The notes beneath the pieces were generated by a model that was given only the letters and a program-made list of their open reading frames with translations, made no database searches and was not told the origin of the DNA. A stretch of DNA of 6,568 nucleotides. Origin: an alpha proteobacterium 3107 (lineage in GTDB: Bacteria; Pseudomonadota; Alphaproteobacteria; Rhodobacterales; Rhodobacteraceae). A program made the translations under genes and the position numbers. Position 1 is the first letter of the stretch, and every line of letters begins with the position of its first letter. Below are positions 6,022 to 6,568 of the stretch, one piece after another. Where the stretch lies: contig JPPB01000007.1 in the NCBI GenBank assembly GCA_001483205.1, positions 1 through 6,568 of the forward strand, given 5' to 3'.

Positions 6022-6568
6022 GTGCGCTTTTCATCCGTGACCTGAAGCTCGCTGTCCGGGCGGGCGGCGGCGGTGGCCTCGGGCTTGCCTTCTTTCTGAT
6101 CGTCATTGTGCTGGTGCCGTTCGGGGTCGGGCCGGACAGCGCAACGCTGACGGCCATCGCGCCGGGCATTCTGTGGCTGGGGGCGCTTCTGTCCTGCCTG
6201 CTGACGCTTGACCGCATCTTTGCGCTCGACCACGAGGACGGGTCGCTTGACCTGCTGGCGACCGCGCCGGTGCCGATGGAGGGCGTGGTGGCGGTAAAGG
6301 CGCTGGCCCACTGGCTGACGACCGGTGCGCCGCTGACCCTGCTGGCCCCGGTTCTCGGCCTGCTGCTCAACCTGCCCGCCGGGGCCTGGGGCTGGCTTGT
6401 GCTCAGCCTCGCGCTCGGCACGCCCGCCCTGTCGATGATCGGGGCGTTCGGGGCGGCGCTGACCGTGGGGCTGAAGCGGGGCGGGTTGCTGATGTCGCTG
6501 CTGGTGCTGCCGCTTTATATCCCGACGCTGATCTTCGGGGCCGAGGTGCTGCGGCGCGGGGGCGCGGG
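6018..6568 (+). CDS. ccmB: Cytochrome c biogenesis heme exporter permease CcmB, 3' end off the window
   Basis: Integral membrane subunit paired with CcmA in the CcmABCD complex. The ATG at 6018 lies inside the ccmA stop (ATGA), and the frame is open to the window end, giving 183 complete codons. CcmB usually has about 220 residues, so roughly the last 35 are missing. Visible traits are an N-terminal cytoplasmic stretch LFIRDLKLAVRAGG (4-17), several hydrophobic helices, the conserved loop LDRIFALDHEDGSLDLL (64-80), and LPLYIPTLIFG near the end (about 165-175). No Shine-Dalgarno sequence precedes it, in keeping with coupled translation. The gene order predicts ccmC and then ccmD just beyond the edge. 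Confidence 0.95.
   Translation, partial: MSALFIRDLKLAVRAGGGGGLGLAFFLIVIVLVPFGVGPDSATLTAIAPGILWLGALLSCLLTLDRIFALDHEDGSLDLLATAPVPMEGVVAVKALAHWLTTGAPLTLLAPVLGLLLNLPAGAWGWLVLSLALGTPALSMIGAFGAALTVGLKRGGLLMSLLVLPLYIPTLIFGAEVLRRGGA

Overview
The window is GC-rich and its readable genes look alphaproteobacterial, most likely from the Rhodobacterales (Rhodobacteraceae/Paracoccaceae). The main reason is the right half: an Mth938-like gene followed by ccmA and ccmB, an order I recall from that group, where it usually lies just downstream of secD/secF. No rRNA, tRNA, CRISPR array or intact insertion sequence was seen.

Left half (about 1-4206, minus strand): a compact three-gene operon for an NHLM-type (NHLP/Nif11-like leader microcin) peptide exporter. 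In transcription order it encodes a very short HlyD-like adaptor (start about 4206), a 736-residue ABC transporter with an intact N-terminal C39 leader peptidase (3620-1410), and the second NHLM-type ABC protein with its family-specific N-terminal domain (1410 to beyond base 1, C-terminus off the window). Gene junctions are tight: a 1-nt gap, then a one-base TGATG overlap. The expected chain is leader cleavage at the membrane by the C39 protein, transport by the two ABC proteins, and passage across the periplasm with the HlyD-like protein. No leader/precursor peptide gene is recognisable here.

Middle (about 4207-4838): a divergent intergenic region with a plausible minus-strand promoter and small inverted repeats, then a plus-strand relic. 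The relic has an N-terminal FAD-binding fingerprint and, in shifted frames, pieces resembling the central part of tryptophan-halogenase-like flavoproteins. I read it as a decayed, internally deleted tailoring-enzyme gene that may once have belonged with the exporter. From 4671 to 4838 I recognise nothing.

Right half (4839-6568, plus strand): a Mth938-like protein (117 aa), a 208-bp gap with a perfect 15-bp tandem duplication, an extended -10-like element and a hairpin abutting the next start, then ccmA (206 aa) and, overlapping by ATGA, ccmB (C-terminus off the window). CcmA and CcmB are the ATPase and a membrane subunit of the CcmABCD complex of System I cytochrome c maturation. The layout suggests that a peptide-export island sits beside, or was inserted into, a conserved housekeeping neighbourhood and has partly decayed at its boundary.
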